64,000 nt of DNA from Halarcobacter bivalviorum (GCF_003346815.1 NZ_CP031217.1:1860001-1924000); one strand, 5' to 3'. Numbered from the stretch's first letter, positions 15,335 to 24,601 are shown. Notes: generated by a model not told the origin, from the sequence alone. Program-made: numbers and translations.

Positions 15335-16108
15335 ATGGGAAGACTATTAGAAAATATACTTTTTGAAAATGTTAAACTTTCAAATGATGACTTTACAAAA
15401 CATTACCATGATACCTATACAATTGGTCTTACCTATGAAGGTCTATTAAAATCTTATAATACTTATCAATCATATACTTCATATGAACAATCAATTAGAA
15501 TAAATAATCCAGGAGAAGTTCATTGTGGAAAATCATCACAATGGTCTCATGTAAACTTTTACCCAACAGTTGAGCTTATCTCAAATCTTTATGAACAAAT
15601 TTTTCATGAGAGAAAGACACCTTTTTTTGAAAGACATATTATTGATAATAAAGAACTCTTTTTTAAACTTCACATTTTTTTTAATGCTTACTTTAAAAAA
15701 GAAGAAGAATTAGTAATTGAAACACTTTTAATTGATGCTCTTTCAAGTTTGATTCTATCAAATACAATTTATATAAAAGAGTATAAAAAAATATTTGAAG
15801 ATAAAAAAATAGTAAAAGATACCTATGAATTTATTAAAGATTCAATTGACTGTGACTTTACATTAGATATTTTAGCTAAAAATGTAAATTTAAGTAAATT
15901 TCACTTCTTAAGACTATTTAAAAAAGAGTTTGGAATAACTCCCCATGCTTTTATTATAAATGAAAGACTTAATCAAGCAAATAATCTAATAAAAAATGGT
16001 TCTAAAATTAGTGAAGCAAGTTTAAATGTTGGATTTAATGACCAATCTCACTTTGGTAGAAACTTTAAAAAATACTTCGGTTATTCTCCCTCTTACTTAA
16101 AAAAATAA
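15335..16108 (+). CDS. AraC-family transcription regulator
   Basis: The 257-residue protein has an N-terminal cupin-like ligand domain of the AraC type (KHYHDTYTIGLTYEG, NPGEVHCG) and a C-terminal double helix-turn-helix: FTLDILAKNVNLSKFHFLRLFKKEFG, then NQANNLIKNGSKISEASLNVGFNDQSHFGRNFKKYFG. Regulators of this subtype often control amino-acid exporters. The genes immediately downstream encode a DMT-family exporter and an APC-type permease, which are plausible targets. There is no ribosome binding site before the ATG. Confidence 0.85.
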   Translation: MGRLLENILFENVKLSNDDFTKHYHDTYTIGLTYEGLLKSYNTYQSYTSYEQSIRINNPGEVHCGKSSQWSHVNFYPTVELISNLYEQIFHERKTPFFERHIIDNKELFFKLHIFFNAYFKKEEELVIETLLIDALSSLILSNTIYIKEYKKIFEDKKIVKDTYEFIKDSIDCDFTLDILAKNVNLSKFHFLRLFKKEFGITPHAFIINERLNQANNLIKNGSKISEASLNVGFNDQSHFGRNFKKYFGYSPSYLKK

Positions 16109-16156
16109 TTTTTATATTTCGCAATTTTATTCTAGACAAATACCTTGACTAAATAG

Positions 16157-16162
16157 TATAAT
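16157..16162 (+). promoter_or_regulatory. Promoter -10 box for the DMT / APC exporter pair
   Basis: TATAAT 21 bases before the ATG at 16183, after TTGACTAAATAG. The predicted leader is about 14 bases. Confidence 0.5.
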
Positions 16163-16182
16163 CCAATCAAAAAGATTATATT

Positions 16183-17082
16183 ATGACAGATTCAAATAAA
16201 AATATTTTTTATATACTAATGTTCTTTGCTATGATTGGCTGGGGTGGCTCTTGGGTAAATGTAAAAATACTAAGTAGCTATATAAATGAATATGCTGTTA
16301 TGTTCTTTAGATATATTATTACAGCTATCACAATGATACCTATAATGCTAGTTCTTAGAAAAAAGTTTACTATTGATAAAAAAAGTTTTTTTCTTGTAAT
16401 TGTTACTTCTATAATTTTAGTAGCTTATATGAAATACTTTTTTCTAGGTACAAAATTAGGAACTGCAAGTTTAGGTGGAGCTTTTGTTACGACTCTTATT
16501 CCTATTAATACTTTTTTAATCCTTGCACTTTTAGGAAGTAAAAAAATAGAAAAAAAAGATTACTTTGCCCTACTTTTAGGTGCTATTGGTGTTTTAACTA
16601 TGTTAAATGTTTGGGGTGCAAACTTTGATGAAATTTTTGTTGTTCATAATTTATATTTTATTTTAGCTTCAATTTTATGGCCTTTATTAACAATTGTAAG
16701 TTCTAAAGCTACAAATATTTCACCTATTGTTTTTACTTTTTATATGTATATAGTCACTTCATTAATGTCTATGTTTTTTATGGATTTTTCTACAATTGCT
16801 TATGAAAAATTTGATTATATTTTTTATATAAATCTATTTGCAATTACTATTTTTGCATCTACTTTTGCAAATACTATTTTCTTCTTAGGCATAGAAAAAT
16901 TAGGAGCGGCAAATGTAAGTAGTTTTATTTTTTTAGTACCTTTTGCAGCAATTACACTAAGTGCAATATTTTTAAAAGAAAATATCACAATTTCAATTAT
17001 TATTGGGACAATAATGACTATAATTGCAGTTAAAATATTAAATAATATTAAACTATATAAAAAGAAAAAAATTGAACAATAA
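16183..17082 (+). CDS. EamA/DMT-family transporter (probable metabolite exporter)
   Basis: A 299-residue protein with ten hydrophobic helices in two EamA halves; WGGSWVNVKIL and FFRYIITAITMIP mark the first half, and GAANVSSFIFLVPFAAITLSAIFLKE the second. RhtA/YdcZ-type relatives export amino acids or other small molecules. An AraC-type regulator lies upstream in the same direction, and the APC-type gene overlaps its 3' end by 11 bases. Confidence 0.85.
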   Translation: MTDSNKNIFYILMFFAMIGWGGSWVNVKILSSYINEYAVMFFRYIITAITMIPIMLVLRKKFTIDKKSFFLVIVTSIILVAYMKYFFLGTKLGTASLGGAFVTTLIPINTFLILALLGSKKIEKKDYFALLLGAIGVLTMLNVWGANFDEIFVVHNLYFILASILWPLLTIVSSKATNISPIVFTFYMYIVTSLMSMFFMDFSTIAYEKFDYIFYINLFAITIFASTFANTIFFLGIEKLGAANVSSFIFLVPFAAITLSAIFLKENITISIIIGTIMTIIAVKILNNIKLYKKKKIEQ

Positions 17083-18262
17083 AAAATTAAATACTTTTAC
17101 ACTATCGGGTCTAATTATAGGCCCTATTTTAGGTTCTGGGATTATTTTACTTCCACCTTTAGTTTATAATATGATAGGCTCTTTCTCTTTAATAATTTGG
17201 GGGATAATCTTAATATTAGGTTTTATTTTTGCACTTATTTTTGGAAAACTTGCAACTCTTTTCCCAGGAGAAGGTGGAGTAAGTTTAGCCACTAAAGAAG
17301 TTATGGGTAAAAAATATCAACTATTAACCTCTTTTTATCTAATCTGTGCTGTTTTTTTTGGACCAGTTGCCGTACTTATTATTGCAGCAAAGTTTATTCA
17401 AAATCTTTTCCCTAATACAAACCTTGAAGTTTTAGCTCTTTTAGTATATCTAGTTACTTATTTGCTTTTATTATCAAAGGTTAATTTTATTGGAAAACTA
17501 ATGCTAATTGTAAGTTCAGTAATAACTGTTGTTTTTTTACTTTCAAGTATAATTATTCTTTTAAATGTAAACCAATATAGTTTTACTCTTCCACAAATCA
17601 GTTTTAATGAATTTGGATATTCATTACTTGTTGTTTTTTGGTCTATTGTTGGATGGGAAGTAATAGGAAACTACTCTAAAGAAGTAGATGATACAAAAAC
17701 ACTTACAAAATCAATTGTTTTTTCAGCAATAGTTATTTCAATAGTTTATATTTTTTTAGCTCTTGCGATTACTTTAGGAGAGTTCCCAAGAGAGCAAGAG
17801 TTTAAACTTGTGTGGTTGATTGAACCTATTTTTGGTTCTTTTTCAAATATTGTTTTAGCGACTATCTCTTTAATTCTTTGTATTGGTACATTAATCTTAT
17901 TTGTTGGAGCAGTAGCAAGATTAATTGCTTCACTAAAACTTACTTCATATACATCAATGCATTCAAGTAATAACTCTCCAATTGGAGCATTAAATGTTTT
18001 ATCATCTTTATATCTTATTACTTTGTTTTTAGTTTATTTAGATTTTATTACCTTAGATGAATTAGTAGCCTATTCAGATGCCTTTTTTATAGCAAATGCC
18101 TTAATTGGTCTTATTACTGCAATTATGCTTTTTGAAAAAGGTTTTTTAAAAAGTGCTTCTTTTATACTTTCTATACTGTTTTTTACTATTTTGATTTTTT
18201 CAAATATTATTATTTTATCAATAATTATTTCACTATTTATTTTTACCTATTTAAAAAAATAA
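17072..18262 (+). CDS. APC-superfamily amino-acid permease or exporter (YjeH-like)
   Basis: The start is a TTG at 17072 within the 3' end of the previous gene; no ATG or GTG exists before the first membrane helix. The 396-residue product has 11-12 hydrophobic segments. The APC N-terminal motif is GPILGSGIILLPPLVYNMIG, with FPGEGGVSLATKEVMG in the next loop and VVFWSIVGWEVIGNYSKEVDD in the middle. The length and pattern recall the E. coli YjeH methionine/branched-chain exporter. Its stop codon lies within a 13-bp hairpin shared with the convergent symporter gene. Confidence 0.8.
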   Translation: MNNKKLNTFTLSGLIIGPILGSGIILLPPLVYNMIGSFSLIIWGIILILGFIFALIFGKLATLFPGEGGVSLATKEVMGKKYQLLTSFYLICAVFFGPVAVLIIAAKFIQNLFPNTNLEVLALLVYLVTYLLLLSKVNFIGKLMLIVSSVITVVFLLSSIIILLNVNQYSFTLPQISFNEFGYSLLVVFWSIVGWEVIGNYSKEVDDTKTLTKSIVFSAIVISIVYIFLALAITLGEFPREQEFKLVWLIEPIFGSFSNIVLATISLILCIGTLILFVGAVARLIASLKLTSYTSMHSSNNSPIGALNVLSSLYLITLFLVYLDFITLDELVAYSDAFFIANALIGLITAIMLFEKGFLKSASFILSILFFTILIFSNIIILSIIISLFIFTYLKK

Positions 18263-18284
18263 GTCTTTAAAAAAGACTTATTTT
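18256..18284. terminator. Bidirectional terminator between convergent genes
   Basis: AAAATAAGTCTTT and its exact complement AAAGACTTATTTT flank an AAA loop. The stop codons of both neighbouring genes fall within the hairpin arms. Confidence 0.75.
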
Positions 18285-19575
18285 AAGCAGTTTTAATCTC
18301 TTCTGCAACTTTTTTAGCCTCTACTGAAAAATTTGTTAGTCTTCTCATCACTATTGAAGCAGTTAAATCTCCTGTAACATTAATAGTAGTTCTACACATA
18401 TCTAAAATTCTATCAACACCTAAAATCAAAGCAATTCCTTCAACTGGTACACCAATACCTTGTAAAATTGTTGCTAAGATAACGATACCTACCCCAGGAG
18501 TACTTGGAGCTCCAATTGAAGCACCAACAGTTGTAAGAGCTAAAACAACAACCTCTACTAAGGATAACTCAACTCCAAAAAGTTGGGTTAAAAATAGTGC
18601 TGCGATAACTTGATAAATTGCAGTTCCATCCATATTTATAGTAGCTCCTAAAGGAATAACAAATTTTGATATTGGTGTTGGAATATTTAACTGCTCTTCT
18701 GCTGTTTTCATAGAAAGAGGCATAACAGCAGCTGAAGAAGAGGTAGAAAAAGCCATAAGTTGAACTTCTCTAATTCTTCTTAAAAAATCTAATGGTTTTA
18801 TTTTGCCTACAGTATAAACAATAATTAAATAAAAACATAAAAGAGAAAAAAGTCCAAGTAATACAGTAAAAACATACATTGACATAGAAAAAATAGCATC
18901 AAATCCTATTTTAATAGTAATACTACATAATAGACCAAAAACAGCATATGGAGCAAGTTTCATTGCCCATTGAACAATTGTCATAGAAAAAGCTTGAAAA
19001 GATTTTGCTAAATCCTTCATAGGCTTTGCCTCTTCTTCATTCATCGTCATTAAAGCAACTCCTACAAAAATTGCTAAAATTACAAAGGCTAAAATATTTC
19101 CATCCAAATTAGCTTGTGCCGTATTTACAGGTATTAATCCAACTATTAAATCAGGTAAAGAAATCTCATTAAAAGTAGTAACTTCTTTAATAGCAACAGT
19201 AGCCGTTGAAATAGTATTTAAAATATCTTTTGATACAAAATCTCCAGGCATAATAATATATGAGATGATAACTCCAATAGTAACTGCAACAATAGTAGTA
19301 AAAACAAAATATGGAGCAATTTTTATTCCTAAGTTTTTTAAAGTATCCATATCTTGGGAACTTGTTATTCCTAGTATTATTGAACTCATAACAAGTGGAA
19401 TTACAACCATTTTTATTAAAGCTAGAAAAATATTTCCTATTAAGGCAACCCAAGGTGCAATGTTTAATGCAATATGTTCTGGTACTAATGCAAAAGCACT
19501 AGGAGAAAGTATAAGACCTAAAGCAACCCCAAGTATCATTCCAAGAAGAACTTGAAACCAAAGTTTTTTTAACAT
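18283..19575 (-). CDS. DAACS-family sodium/proton-dicarboxylate or glutamate symporter
   Basis: The start was set at the ATG at 19575, which is 10 bases after AAAAGG; a GTG 6 bases earlier is too close to it. The 430-residue protein has the GltP/DctA fold signatures: IPLVMSSIILGI, the serine-rich re-entrant loop AFSTSSSAAVMPLSM, and the substrate and cation motif GATINMDGTAIYQVIAALF. Near the C-terminus, DRILDMCRTTINVTGD contains the residues that set substrate choice. An Arg in that motif (MCRTTINV) is typical of acidic amino acid or dicarboxylate carriers. Confidence 0.9.
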   Translation of the reverse strand: MLKKLWFQVLLGMILGVALGLILSPSAFALVPEHIALNIAPWVALIGNIFLALIKMVVIPLVMSSIILGITSSQDMDTLKNLGIKIAPYFVFTTIVAVTIGVIISYIIMPGDFVSKDILNTISTATVAIKEVTTFNEISLPDLIVGLIPVNTAQANLDGNILAFVILAIFVGVALMTMNEEEAKPMKDLAKSFQAFSMTIVQWAMKLAPYAVFGLLCSITIKIGFDAIFSMSMYVFTVLLGLFSLLCFYLIIVYTVGKIKPLDFLRRIREVQLMAFSTSSSAAVMPLSMKTAEEQLNIPTPISKFVIPLGATINMDGTAIYQVIAALFLTQLFGVELSLVEVVVLALTTVGASIGAPSTPGVGIVILATILQGIGVPVEGIALILGVDRILDMCRTTINVTGDLTASIVMRRLTNFSVEAKKVAEEIKTA

Positions 19576-19703
19576 TATCACTTACCTTTTATATATAAAA
19601 TAATTATCTATTATACATAAACTTATGTTAATGACCTATGTCAATAAATTCAAATACTTTTTCTGATAAAATTATATGAATAACTATTCAGTAAAGGATA
19701 AAA

Positions 19704-20387
19704 ATGATTAAAAAATTAACTATTGCTTGTGTGGGAACATTACTTACAGTAAATACACTTTTAGCAGCAGATAAACTACATACAGGAAAAATTTTAGAGA
19801 TAAAAGATTCTGGTGCTTATGTATATATTAAAATTAAAAAAGAGAAAGAAGATATTTGGGCTGCAATTCCAAAAACTGATGTAAAAGTTGGAGATAACGT
19901 AACTTTAAAAGAATCAACATGGATGAAAAACTTCGAGAGTAAAACTTTAGGAAGAACTTTTGATAAAGTACTTTTTGCAGAGATAGATGGTCAAAAGAAA
20001 GCTATTCATGGAGTTGACAATATTCATGGAATTCATGGACAAGCTATGAAAAAACCAAATCCAGAATTTGGCAAAATCACAACTTCAAATGAAAAAGCTA
20101 TTCAAACAAATATTGAAGCTATTCAAAAAAACAAAGAGAAATATAAAAATAAAAACGTAACTTTGGAAGGTGAAGTTGTTGAAGTTTCAAATAAAGTTAT
20201 GGGAAATACTTGGATTAAAATTAAAAACAACAATGATGCAATGATTTTTAGGTCAATGAATGAAGATGAAAAAGTAAAAATTGGTGATAAAATAAAAGTT
20301 ACTGGAACTATAAATACGGATGTGGATTATGGTTATGGTTTTAAATATAATGTTATCGGTGTTAATGGAAAAGTAGAAAAATTATAA
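19704..20387 (+). CDS. Periplasmic protein with two OB-fold-like domains
   Basis: A 227-residue exported protein (signal to about LLAADK). Two similar beta-rich halves are visible. The first is HTGKILEIKDSGAYVYIKIKK... to KVGDNVTLKE; the second is VTLEGEVVEVSNKVMGNTWIKIKN... to KIGDKIKVTGTI. Each has the G-x-V/I-x-x-x...Y/W-I-K-I-K pattern of OB-type domains such as those in NrfJ-related proteins. A central HGVDNIHGIHGQAMKKPN segment is His-rich and might bind a metal or haem. The ATG follows AAAGGATAAAA. The function is not known; it is monocistronic. Confidence 0.65.
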   Translation: MIKKLTIACVGTLLTVNTLLAADKLHTGKILEIKDSGAYVYIKIKKEKEDIWAAIPKTDVKVGDNVTLKESTWMKNFESKTLGRTFDKVLFAEIDGQKKAIHGVDNIHGIHGQAMKKPNPEFGKITTSNEKAIQTNIEAIQKNKEKYKNKNVTLEGEVVEVSNKVMGNTWIKIKNNNDAMIFRSMNEDEKVKIGDKIKVTGTINTDVDYGYGFKYNVIGVNGKVEKL

Positions 20388-20409
20388 GATAGGTTTTAAA
20401 ACCTATCTT
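20386..20409. terminator. Perfect 24-bp palindrome between convergent genes
   Basis: AAGATAGGTTTT is followed directly by its complement AAAACCTATCTT. It spans the stop codon of the OB-fold gene and that of the dehydrogenase gene, as expected of a bidirectional terminator, though there is no long T-run after it. Confidence 0.55.
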
Positions 20410-21107
20410 GGATAAAAACAATTATTTATATCTATTGTAATTCCATTTATATATTCTGGACAATCAGTTGCTAACCAAAAAATTGCTTCTGCAACCTCTT
20501 TTGGTTCTGCAAATCTATTTGTTACAACGGCAGCTTTAAAAGCTGCTTTTCTTGCTTCATCATTATCTTTTTGCATATCAGTTTCAGCAGCACTTGGTGC
20601 AACACAATTTACAGTAATACCCTCACTTCCTAAAAGCTTAGCATAAATTTTTGTAGCATTTATAAGTCCTGCTTTTGCAATTCCATACCAAACATCAGGA
20701 TGTCCAATTTGTCCTGCAATTGAAGCTGTATTTACAATTCTTCCAAAACCTCTTTTTTTCATTCCCTCACTAAAAAGATTTATTAATTCAACTGGAGCAT
20801 AAAGGTCAACATTCATAATATGTTCTTTCGCTTCTTTTGGATAGTTATTGTAAGTATATTTTGGTTGCATATAACCTGCATTATTAATCAAAATATCAAT
20901 ATCCCCTACTTCTTTAGCTAAAGAAGCTAATCCATCAACATCAGATAAGTCATACTCTATAGTAGTAATATTTTTATTATCCTTATATGGAAAGCCATCA
21001 TAATTTCTTGCAACAGTAATAATCTCATAATCCAATTCTAAAAATCTCTCTACAACTTTTAGACCAATTCCTTTATTTCCACCCGTTACTAATACTCTTT
21101 TTGACAT
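20403..21107 (-). CDS. Short-chain dehydrogenase/reductase
   Basis: A 234-residue classical SDR: TGGNKGIG at residues 8-15 for NAD(P) binding, NNAG at about 89, the catalytic Ser in NTASIAG and YGIAK as YxxxK. ITVNCVAPSAAETDM is the usual C-terminal substrate-lid region. Residue 36-40 (VARNYDG) suggests NADP use. The substrate cannot be told; relatives include 3-oxoacyl-ACP reductases and sugar or steroid dehydrogenases. It is a single gene, convergent with the OB-fold protein. Confidence 0.88.
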   Translation of the reverse strand: MSKRVLVTGGNKGIGLKVVERFLELDYEIITVARNYDGFPYKDNKNITTIEYDLSDVDGLASLAKEVGDIDILINNAGYMQPKYTYNNYPKEAKEHIMNVDLYAPVELINLFSEGMKKRGFGRIVNTASIAGQIGHPDVWYGIAKAGLINATKIYAKLLGSEGITVNCVAPSAAETDMQKDNDEARKAAFKAAVVTNRFAEPKEVAEAIFWLATDCPEYINGITIDINNCFYPR

Positions 21108-21194
21108 TATTAAATCCTTGTAATCATTTTTTCAAATCAATAAAGCTATTATTTTAGCTATTAGCTTACAATAAATTAAATTTAGGAGTTCTTT

Positions 21195-21890
21195 ATGAAA
21201 AGTCTTATTCTTACTCTTTTTGCTTTTGTTTATCTAAATGCAACGAATCCAATAATGCTTCCCCTAAAAGGAGTAGAAGTAGAACATACTTACTCAAATG
21301 GGATAAAAAAGAAATATCTAATAGAAAGAAATAGTTATAAAGAGTGTTTAAATCTTGCAGTAGATGTAGAAACTTTCCAAAGTGAGAACCTAGCATCTTC
21401 TAAAGTAAATGAAAAATGTAAAAAAACATTTATCACTACAAAAGGAACCATTCAGCCCCTACAACTTCATAAAGATATCAAAACTTATGCTGAACTTGAA
21501 GTCTTAGAGTTTATAGAAAACAATCTAAAACAAAATCCAGAGAGCTACATTTTAGTAGATAGTAGAACAAAGGATTGGTTTGATAAGGGAACTATTCCTA
21601 GTGCTACAAATATTCCTTATGATGAGTTAGAGTATGATGAAGATTTTGAATTAGAGTATAAGCGAGCCTTTAATCTTTTAGGAATAAAAATACTAAAAAA
21701 AGATGAATATGATTTTTCAAAGGTAAAAACTGCTCTATTTTTTTGTAATGCTTCATGGTGTGCGCAATCACCTAGAGCTATAAAAACATTGATAAAAATA
21801 GGATTTCCAAAGGATAAGATTCTTTGGTATAGAGGAGGAGTTGCTTCTTGGGTAGGAGTTTCCCTACCACTTACAGAAGAACTAAAATAA
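21195..21890 (+). CDS. Exported rhodanese-domain protein
   Basis: The 231-residue protein has a signal peptide (MKSLILTLFAFVYLNA), an N-terminal region of about 95 residues with two paired Cys, and a C-terminal rhodanese fold. The fold shows ILVDSRTKDWFDKGTIPSATNIPY and the active loop FFCNASWCAQSPRAI, where the first Cys is the probable sulfur carrier, then WYRGGVASWVGVSLP. Periplasmic single-domain rhodaneses of this kind handle sulfane sulfur. It is convergent with the AsmA-like gene, with only 3 bases between the stops. Confidence 0.85.
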   Translation: MKSLILTLFAFVYLNATNPIMLPLKGVEVEHTYSNGIKKKYLIERNSYKECLNLAVDVETFQSENLASSKVNEKCKKTFITTKGTIQPLQLHKDIKTYAELEVLEFIENNLKQNPESYILVDSRTKDWFDKGTIPSATNIPYDELEYDEDFELEYKRAFNLLGIKILKKDEYDFSKVKTALFFCNASWCAQSPRAIKTLIKIGFPKDKILWYRGGVASWVGVSLPLTEELK

Positions 21891-21893
21891 CTA

Positions 21894-24011
21894 TTAGTTT
21901 TGACCAAACATCTCTTTAAAAGCTCTTGCAATCTCTTCATTTGAAGCAGGCTTTCTAATCTGTTCTTGAGGAGTTGGAGCTTTATTAAAAAGATCTTTTA
22001 AAATAGAATCTTTTAATTTCTCTTCCAACTTCTCTTTTACTTTACTTTTTATTTTATCTTTTACAAATTTACTTGTATCTACTTTTACTTTTGGATTAGA
22101 TAAATTTCCTTTAATTTTAGTATCAAACTCATACTCTTTAATTTGAGTTTTAACTAAAACGTCAATACTATTTTTCTTTGTATCTAAAGTACTATTTGAA
22201 ACTTTAATTCTTGTATATTTACTTTGCATATCAACTAAAGTATTAATGATATTATCATTTATTTTACTATCAATATCTACACTTTTATAAATCTCTTTTG
22301 TAATATCAAATTTAGCAAAACTATTAATTATTGTTGAAAATTCATTTTCAATAAATTGTCCATTTACAAGACTTCCCTTGATAGTACCCATTTTTGAAGT
22401 TGTATTAAAGTTTACATCAATATTTGATTTAGAAGTAAAAATCTCTGGATAATACATCATATGTGTTAAATCTTTTACTTCAACACCAGCAATTTTTGCA
22501 TTAAAATTATCATTTAAAAGTGTAAAATTAAAATCCCCTCCAAAAAGTTTTGAAGTTCCATCTACTTTTAACTCATCTTTTGCTTGTTTAATATTTCCAT
22601 TTAATAAGATTTCACCTCTCATTTTTTGTCCAGTTACATCATTAAGTTTACTTAAATTAGCTACAGTTAAAAGATAATCACTTGTAAATACTAAATCTTT
22701 TAAATTATAAACTGCTTCTTTCATATCAATATTTGCAAGAGATGAGTTTACATCAACAATAGAACTTGCAATAGTTTTATCTAAAGAAGTATCTATTTGA
22801 GTATCAAAACTTATTTTATCTATTAGTTTTTTATCAAACTCTTTATTTACAACAGCATTATTTACTATTCCATTTGATAAAGTTGTAAGAACTTTACCAT
22901 CTAAATTATTTATATCTGCATTTAAAATATTTGCATCAATATTTAACTTTCCAATGGCAAATTTAGGTTGATTTAAAAAGTTTAAAATATAAGCAAGTTC
23001 AGCATCAGTTACCTTAACTTTTACCGTTTTTGCTTTATTATTTTCTGTTGTAATATTGTAAGTTGTATTTGATTTAAAGATATCACTTATTCCAGATAAT
23101 TTTAAATTTCCATTTTTATACTCAACATCACCACTTGCTGTAAAGTTTCCATTAAATCTTTGATTTATTAACTGCTCTAAGTTTGCTAAACTCTTTACAA
23201 AAAGTTTATAATCACTAACTAAAGAACTATCTTTTAAATTGAAATCTGCTTTTTTAATATTTAAACTTGCTATTGAACTATCAAAATCAACTTTTGAAGA
23301 GGCAATATTCCCTGAAAGCTTAGTTGTTGTTTTAGAAGAGTAAACAATTGGAGGGTATGCTCTTTTATCTGCTTTTGGCTGAATTGCCATTCTATTTAAA
23401 ACTGCATTTGTAATTGTAGAACTAACAATTCCATCAAGATTATTTATATCTGCATTTTTAATTACAGCATCAATATTTAAAAGACCTGTTGAATATTTTG
23501 GTTGATTAACCATGTGCAATAGTTCATCAATTTTTGCGTCTTTTATAGAAAATAAAATCTCTTTTGGATTAAAGTTTACTAAAGAAATATCATATGTTGT
23601 TTTACCAGAAGCAACAAAACTCTCACCTTCTACAACTGCAAACTCTTGATTACCTTTTACTATACCTTTCGTAGCAAAAGAACCATTTAGTTTCTGTTTT
23701 GTTAGATTTTCTAATTTTGCTAAATCATTAATATTAATATCATATTTTAAATCTACACTCTTTGCAAAAATATTTAACTTACCTTCAATATTAATAACTG
23801 AGTTATCATCTATAGTAGCTTTAAATAAAATATCATTTGGAGTTAGAACAAAATCATTTACTTTTAAACTCACATCTTTTTGACCTTCATTAACTTTATT
23901 TTCAATTATTGATGCAACAAAAGAGTTTCCAGGAGAAGTAAAGAGAATTCCGTAAACAGCGACAATAATTAATAAAATCAAGATAGTAAGAGAGATAAAG
24001 AGTTTTTTCAT
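21894..24011 (-). CDS. AsmA-like anchored repeat protein
   Basis: The start at 24011 is preceded by GAAGGA; the longer frame adds 12 residues without a ribosome site. The 705-residue protein has one N-terminal membrane helix and otherwise exported beta-rich sequence. Three repeats of about 110 residues are clear (about 97-207, 275-389, 455-565). Each starts L-x-x-L...T/Q-x-x-G and contains a NQPK(Y/F) or YYPE segment, then ADINNLDG. The C-terminus is a Lys-rich helix ending APTPQEQIRKP. The design recalls AsmA/TamB proteins thought to act in lipid transport between membranes. No partner gene is nearby. Confidence 0.65.
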   Translation of the reverse strand: MKKLFISLTILILLIIVAVYGILFTSPGNSFVASIIENKVNEGQKDVSLKVNDFVLTPNDILFKATIDDNSVINIEGKLNIFAKSVDLKYDININDLAKLENLTKQKLNGSFATKGIVKGNQEFAVVEGESFVASGKTTYDISLVNFNPKEILFSIKDAKIDELLHMVNQPKYSTGLLNIDAVIKNADINNLDGIVSSTITNAVLNRMAIQPKADKRAYPPIVYSSKTTTKLSGNIASSKVDFDSSIASLNIKKADFNLKDSSLVSDYKLFVKSLANLEQLINQRFNGNFTASGDVEYKNGNLKLSGISDIFKSNTTYNITTENNKAKTVKVKVTDAELAYILNFLNQPKFAIGKLNIDANILNADINNLDGKVLTTLSNGIVNNAVVNKEFDKKLIDKISFDTQIDTSLDKTIASSIVDVNSSLANIDMKEAVYNLKDLVFTSDYLLTVANLSKLNDVTGQKMRGEILLNGNIKQAKDELKVDGTSKLFGGDFNFTLLNDNFNAKIAGVEVKDLTHMMYYPEIFTSKSNIDVNFNTTSKMGTIKGSLVNGQFIENEFSTIINSFAKFDITKEIYKSVDIDSKINDNIINTLVDMQSKYTRIKVSNSTLDTKKNSIDVLVKTQIKEYEFDTKIKGNLSNPKVKVDTSKFVKDKIKSKVKEKLEEKLKDSILKDLFNKAPTPQEQIRKPASNEEIARAFKEMFGQN

Positions 24012-24138
24012 ATTAGTTCCTTCTGTGAATAAAGACCAATTATACATTAAACAAATTGAACTTTTTATTATTTATTTTTTCTAATATTTTTTTCATAAAA
24101 ACAGCTGTTTTCTAATAGAACTTTAAAGTTCATTGAGG

Positions 24139-24144
24139 TAAAAT
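24139..24144 (+). promoter_or_regulatory. Promoter -10 box for atpE
   Basis: TAAAAT, about 83 bases before the atpE ATG. Transcription from here would produce a leader of about 70 bases that is richer in G+C than its surroundings and can close a stem (CAAAGT at 24154-24159 with ACTTTG at 24188-24193). Confidence 0.45.
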
Positions 24145-24221
24145 CTTGCCAATCAAAGTGATAAGTAGGGATACGCAAGCCGAACAGACTTTGAATATAA
24201 AATTTTTATAAGGAATCTAGA

Positions 24222-24536
24222 ATGAAAAAAATCGTTCTTTTAATGCTAGCTATCGCTGGTGCTGCATTCGCTGCTGATGGTGCGGTTGCAAACGAAACTT
24301 TAAAAGCTTACTCTGTAGTTGCTGCAGGTATTGGTCTTGGTCTTGCTGCACTTGGTGGTGCTATCGGTATGGGTAACACTGCTGCTGCAACAATCGCTGG
24401 TACTGCTAGAAACCCAGGTTTAGGTGGAAAATTAATGACTACTATGTTCATTGCATTAGCGATGATCGAAGCTCAAGTTATTTATGCATTAGTTATTGCG
24501 ATGATCGCATTATATGCTAACCCATTCCTAGGGTAA
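24222..24536 (+). CDS. atpE: ATP synthase F0 subunit c
   Basis: A 104-residue, two-helix proteolipid. The ion-carrying Glu is in the second helix (ALAMIEAQVIYALV), the first helix has the glycine ladder GIGLGLAALGGAIGMG, and the polar loop is GTARNPG. An N-terminal extension (MKKIVLLMLAIAGAAFA) looks like a cleavable signal, as in other Campylobacterota. The gene stands alone, away from the other atp genes, which is usual for this phylum. Codon use is visibly more GC-rich (many GCT, GGT, ATC) than the neighbours, in keeping with very high expression. A strong terminator follows. Confidence 0.95.
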   Translation: MKKIVLLMLAIAGAAFAADGAVANETLKAYSVVAAGIGLGLAALGGAIGMGNTAAATIAGTARNPGLGGKLMTTMFIALAMIEAQVIYALVIAMIALYANPFLG

Positions 24537-24566
24537 TTTATAAAACTACAGATTTTATAAATACTT

Positions 24567-24601
24567 AAAAAGGTCAAGAGTTTTACTCTTGGCCTTTTTT
24601 T
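24567..24601 (+). terminator. Intrinsic terminator after atpE
   Basis: AAAAAGGTCAAGAG, a TTTTA loop and CTCTTGGCCTTTTTTT form a 14-bp stem with one G-T pair, followed by a T-run. Confidence 0.85.
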
